Shown here piece after piece: positions 59,001 through 61,232 of a stretch of 61,232 bases of DNA. Under the pieces are notes generated by a model. It had not been told where the DNA came from and ran no database searches. It saw only the letters and a list, made by a program, of their open reading frames with translations. Source of the DNA: Actinomadura sp. CNU-125 (GTDB lineage: Bacteria > Actinomycetota > Actinomycetes > Streptosporangiales > Streptosporangiaceae); contig NZ_MKJY01000188.1 of assembly GCF_001942465.1 (NCBI RefSeq), forward strand, positions 1-61,232. Reading direction: 5' to 3'. The position numbers and the translations under genes are program-made. Numbering within the stretch: the first letter of the stretch is position 1; every line of letters starts with the position of its first letter.

Positions 59001-60655
59001 GCCGGGCGGCTGCGCGACGCGCTCGGCGCGCCGCTGCCGGTCGCCATCCGGAGGCGTTCCTGGAGCCGGTGGACGACCCGCTCGGCGACCTGATCTCGCG
59101 GTACGCCCGCACGCACGGCCCGTTCCGGGCGGCCGCCGCCGCGACGCGGTTCGGCCTCGGCCCGGCCGTGGTCGTGGAGACGCTGCGGCGGCTGGCGGGC
59201 GCGGGGCGCGTCGCCGAGGGCGAGTTCCTGCCGGTCGAGGCGGTGGCCGGGCCGCTGACGAACGAGTGGTGCGACGCCGGGGTGCTGCGGACGCTGCGCC
59301 GCCGCTCGCTGGCGCGGCTGCGCGCGGAGGTCGAGCCGTCCCCGCCGGAATCGCTCGGCAGGTTCCTGCCCGCGTGGCACGGTGTGACCGGCGGGTCACG
59401 GTTGCGCGGCGTGGACGCGCTCGTCCAGGCGGTCGAGCAGCTGCAGGGCGCGGCCGTCCCGGCGTCCGCGCTGGAGACGCTCGTGCTGCCGTCGCGCGTC
59501 CCCGGCTACTCCCCCGCGATGCTGGACGAGCTGACGTCGGCGGGCGAGGTCGTCTGGGCCGGGCAGGGCGGGCTGCCGGGCGGCGACGGCTGGGTCGCGC
59601 TCTACCTGGCCGACACCGCGCCGCTGCTGCTGCCCGAACCGGCGGAGATCACGATCACGCCGGTGCACGAGGCGGCGCTGGCGGCGCTCGGCGACGGCGG
59701 CGCGCTGTTCTTCCGCACGCTGTCCGACCGGGTGAACCGGGAGGTCACCGCCGCCGACGCCGACCTGGTCACCGCCGTGTGGGACCTGGTGTGGGCGGGG
59801 CTGCTCACCAACGACACGCTCGCCCCGCTGCGCGCCGCGCTCGGATCGGGACGGCCGACGCACCGGTCCCGGACGACGCGGCGCGGCACGTCCGGTGCTC
59901 CCGTCGCGGACCGGCCCGCCGACGGTCGGGGGCCGCTGGTGGCCGCTGCCGGAGCGGGAGGGCACCGCGACGCTGCGCTCGACCGCGCTGGCCGAGGCGC
60001 TCCTGGAGCGGTACGGCATCGTCATCCGCGGCGCGGTCGCGGCGGAACGGACGCCCGGCGGGTTCGCGGGCGTCTACCCGGTGCTGCGCGCGTTCGAGGA
60101 GAGCGGACGGTGCCGCCGGGGCTACTTCGTCGAGGGCCTCGGCGCCGCGCAGTTCGCGCTGCCGGGCGCCGTGGACCGGCTCGGCGCGCTCCGCCCGGCC
60201 GCCGACGCCCCCGCGCCGGACGACCTGTCCGCGCTGTGGGAGACGCCCGCGCCCGGCCCGCGGTCCCGGGGCGAGCGGGGCCGCCGCGCGCTCGTCCTGG
60301 CCGCGGCCGATCCCGCCAACCCCTACGGTGCCGCGCTGCCGTGGCCGCAGCGCGACGACGAGGCGATCAGCGGGCACAAGCCGGGCCGCAAGGCGGGCGC
60401 GCTGGTCGTGCTGGTCGAGGGCCGCCTGGTCCTCTACGTGGAGCGCGGCGGCCGCACGCTGCTGACCTGGGACGACGACTCGGGCGTCCTGCAACCGGCG
60501 GTGGACGCGCTGGCGCTGGCCGTCCGGGAGGGCGCGCTCGGCAAACTCACCGTGGAACGCGCGGACGGCGCGCGATCGCGGGGTCGCCGCTGGCGGCGGC
60601 GCTGGAGTCGGCGGGCTTCCACCCGACGCCGAAGGGCCTGCGGCTGCGCGCCTGA
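56069..60655 (+). CDS. lhr: Large helicase-related protein Lhr, four frameshifts
   Basis: A superfamily 2 3'-to-5' helicase for DNA repair, about 1,530 residues after repair, the normal size of long actinobacterial Lhr. Core: Walker A APTGSGKT, Walker B DEVH, motif III GLSATVRP, then HHGSVSKEERAAIENALKEG and motif VI QRVGRAGHR. The winged-helix and Lhr-specific beta-barrel and C-terminal parts follow. Frame breaks: near 57080 (one extra C in a C run), near 59048 (one C missing), near 59900 (one extra or two missing), and near 60577 (one missing). The ATG giving MGGDVLERFSPATREWF is the family start. Divergent from the esterase. Confidence 0.92.
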   Translation: MGGDVLERFSPATREWFTGAFAAPTAAQSGAWDSISGGDNTLVVAPTGSGKTLAAFLWSLDRLAAGPPPDADPLRRCRVLYVSPLKALAVDVERNLRAPLTGIRHAARRLGLPEPDVRVGTRSGDTPADERRRLAAKPPDILITTPESLFLLLTSQARESLRGVETVIVDEVHAVAGTKRGAHLALSLERLDALLERPAQRIGLSATVRPADEIAAFLGGPRSARVVQPPSDKVFDLDIVVPVEDMGEVGQFVDDSGAADPRQRSIWPHVEDRLLDLIEAHRSTLVFANSRRLAERLCGRLNELAYERATGEALPENHSPAEAMAQAGAAKGAPGEIPPRPPRVGVQGGAGRDRERAQGGAAARGRGDVQPGAGHRHGLGRPGRAGGVAAVGGERAAARRAGGAPGRGGVQGRDLPEVPGRPRADGGGGRADARRRDRGAALPPQPPGRPRAADHRDDGDGRVAGRRSGVAGQARRPVRDPAALGAGGDARHARGPLPGRRVRRAAAPPGLGPGERHAQRPSGRAADRGDQRRDDPRPRPVRRVPRRREVVAGGRAGRGDGLRVAGRRRVRARRELVAHRGHHARPRPGVARAGAAGQAPVLARRRARPPGRAGPRARLVHPGAVRAGRGRRARAGLDGRAGRARRGEPRVVPGGAARVDRARPRRPDDGRGAVPRRAGRLADGGALAAGRARPRAVGAGHRGPAARTVRGGRAGHARRRRHRHPRPRHGGPARPGRHGVRPRRRRADRRRRAGRVGAVRGPVPGVRGALAAAAPQPAGQADAAVAAAAAGGAAAVGREQVPVVPDRAGDDARVPAGRVRRPRVRPAHAGRVGAARPARRGRDAAAVPLCPLPAVPLRRRVHVRGRLAARGAPRAGPRARHLAAGGAARPGRPAGAARPGGRRRHRTRTAAARRRPPRPRPGGRRRPAARPRPADDGRGRAAVFRGGFGALARRAGGVPAGDPGADRGRRALGRDRGRRAAARRARRAAAGRHPEAFLEPVDDPLGDLISRYARTHGPFRAAAAATRFGLGPAVVVETLRRLAGAGRVAEGEFLPVEAVAGPLTNEWCDAGVLRTLRRRSLARLRAEVEPSPPESLGRFLPAWHGVTGGSRLRGVDALVQAVEQLQGAAVPASALETLVLPSRVPGYSPAMLDELTSAGEVVWAGQGGLPGGDGWVALYLADTAPLLLPEPAEITITPVHEAALAALGDGGALFFRTLSDRVNREVTAADADLVTAVWDLVWAGLLTNDTLAPLRAALGSGRPTHRSRTTRRGTSGAPVADRPADGRGPLVAAAGAGGHRDAALDRAGRGAPGAVRHRHPRRGRGGTDARRVRGRLPGAARVRGERTVPPGLLRRGPRRRAVRAAGRRGPARRAPPGRRRPRAGRPVRAVGDARARPAVPGRAGPPRARPGRGRSRQPLRCRAAVAAARRRGDQRAQAGPQGGRAGRAGRGPPGPLRGARRPHAADLGRRLGRPATGGGRAGAGRPGGRARQTHRGTRGRRAIAGSPLAAALESAGFHPTPKGLRLRA

Positions 60656-60659
60656 TCGC

Positions 60660-60847
60660 GGGGCACGCAGCGCCACGGTCACGGCCCCGGCGCAGACGAG
60701 CACGCCGAGCGGCGACAGCGGCGGGAGCGTGCTGCCGAACATGGCCCGGCCCCAGATCATCGTGGTGGGCGGCGTCAGGTAGAGCAGTGCCGACACGCGC
60801 GCCACGCCCGTCCGGATGCGGGACGCCGCCGCGATCGCGCGCACCAC
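60660..60847 (-). pseudogene. Remnant of EamA/DMT-type transporter C-terminus
   Basis: About 50 residues resemble the last two helices of an EamA drug/metabolite exporter (GVARVSALLYLTPPTTMIWG then GVLVCAGAVTVALRA). The frame continues upstream without membrane helices and downstream into the antisense of lhr, so most of the protein is missing. I read it as a truncated relic; a mis-assembled edge is a second possibility. Confidence 0.5.
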
Positions 60848-61006
60848 CGCCGACGCGATCCTTTCCCGCCGAGAGCCGTCTACGCGGTAAGTCTGACTCC
60901 AGATTCCTCCTTACGACGGATACCCCGGGGCCCTTCCTCTGGAAAGATGAAGGCGTACGGGGTTGCGGCGGGCCGGGGAAGGGCCCGCCGCGGAACGGGG
61001 AATCGC

Positions 61007-61144
61007 ATGACACCTACCGCACGGCTGGCCGCCGCGCAGCGGCGCAAGCGCCAGATCATCAGCCAGACCGTCATCGACCGCGCGCTGAACGACCCGCGGC
61101 GGCACGACGAGGCGGTCGACGCTCCGACCACCACGGCCAAGTAA
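61007..61144 (+). CDS. Small basic hypothetical protein
   Basis: 45 residues beginning MTPTARLAAAQRRKRQIISQ, rich in Arg/Lys with a predicted single helix, ending APTTTAK. The ATG has a GGGGA ribosome-binding site and a clear hairpin follows, so it looks expressed. No family recognised. A longer start 60 bases upstream is possible but lacks a ribosome-binding site. Confidence 0.55.
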   Translation: MTPTARLAAAQRRKRQIISQTVIDRALNDPRRHDEAVDAPTTTAK

Positions 61145-61177
61145 CCGCACGCACCGGCGCCCGCGGGCACCGGCACC

Positions 61178-61210
61178 CGACGCCCCCGCCGGACGAACGG
61201 CGGGGCGTCG
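61178..61210 (+). terminator. Terminator after the small basic protein gene
   Basis: CGACGCCCCCGCC and GGCGGGGCGTCG (one bulged C), eight-base loop, 33 bases past the stop. Confidence 0.8.
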
Positions 61211-61232
61211 CCGTCCCGGCGTCCGGCCGCGG

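Overview
The window is about 61 kb of very GC-rich DNA (third codon positions almost always G or C). Its gene content is typical of a high-GC Gram-positive chromosome: hrcA-dnaJ-rsmE under a CIRCE element, DUF3097, hemW, lepA, rpsT, holA, comEC/comEA, DUF3046-recA-recX-rny, gluABCD and miaA/miaB. I infer an actinomycete, perhaps of the Actinomadura/Streptosporangiales type, but the species cannot be fixed from sequence alone. I found no tRNA, rRNA, CRISPR array, transposase or prophage. This is core chromosome with small accessory islets.

Layout. (1) 1-16.9 kb: heat-shock and translation block. rsmE, dnaJ and hrcA lie on minus, then DUF3097, hemW, a YezG-like immunity protein with a divergent unknown gene, a DUF4870 membrane protein, lepA, rpsT, kptA, a HAD-like protein divergent from a LysR regulator, an SRPBCC protein, holA, comEC and comEA. 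(2) 16.9-20 kb: hutI and hflX. (3) 20-26 kb: malate synthase followed by glcD-glcE-glcF, a glycolate-to-malate module. (4) 26-33.2 kb: an unknown membrane-anchored protein, a four-gene peptide-type ABC importer with a fused double ATPase, and a broken ABC-2-type permease divergent from its probable TetR regulator. (5) 34-36 kb: an orphan sensor histidine kinase. (6) 36.5-44 kb: miaA, an MT0933-like small protein, a LigB-like dioxygenase homologue, miaB, and the glutamate importer gluABCD. (7) 44-49 kb: an S9 peptidase, an exported glycerophosphodiesterase and RNase Y. (8) 49.6-56 kb: recX, recA with a LexA box, a DUF4343 ATP-grasp protein, a YgiB/YgiC-like pair, DUF3046 and a membrane-anchored esterase. 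(9) 56-61 kb: lhr helicase, an EamA transporter remnant and one tiny gene.

The most striking property is technical. About 28 single- or double-base indels interrupt otherwise perfectly conserved genes: rsmE, dnaJ, comEC four times, aceB twice, glcD, glcF, the peptide-transporter ATPase, the ABC-2 permease three times, the kinase twice, miaA, gluB, gluD, recX three times, the DUF4343 gene, lhr four times, and one unknown. Most are loss of one G or C from a short run. Interrupted genes are annotated here over their full repaired span.

Regulatory structure is readable in several places: CIRCE (hrcA), a LexA box (recA), a TetR-type operator inside an apparently leaderless promoter, a LysR-type inverted repeat, palindromes upstream of malate synthase and between the esterase and lhr, and a folded leader that would mask the RNase Y ribosome-binding site. 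Strong hairpin terminators close most convergent gene pairs. No convincing new multi-gene system was found. The best leads are the rny leader, the recA-adjacent ATP-grasp/YgiBC-like cluster, and two related repeat arrays flanking comEC-comEA.
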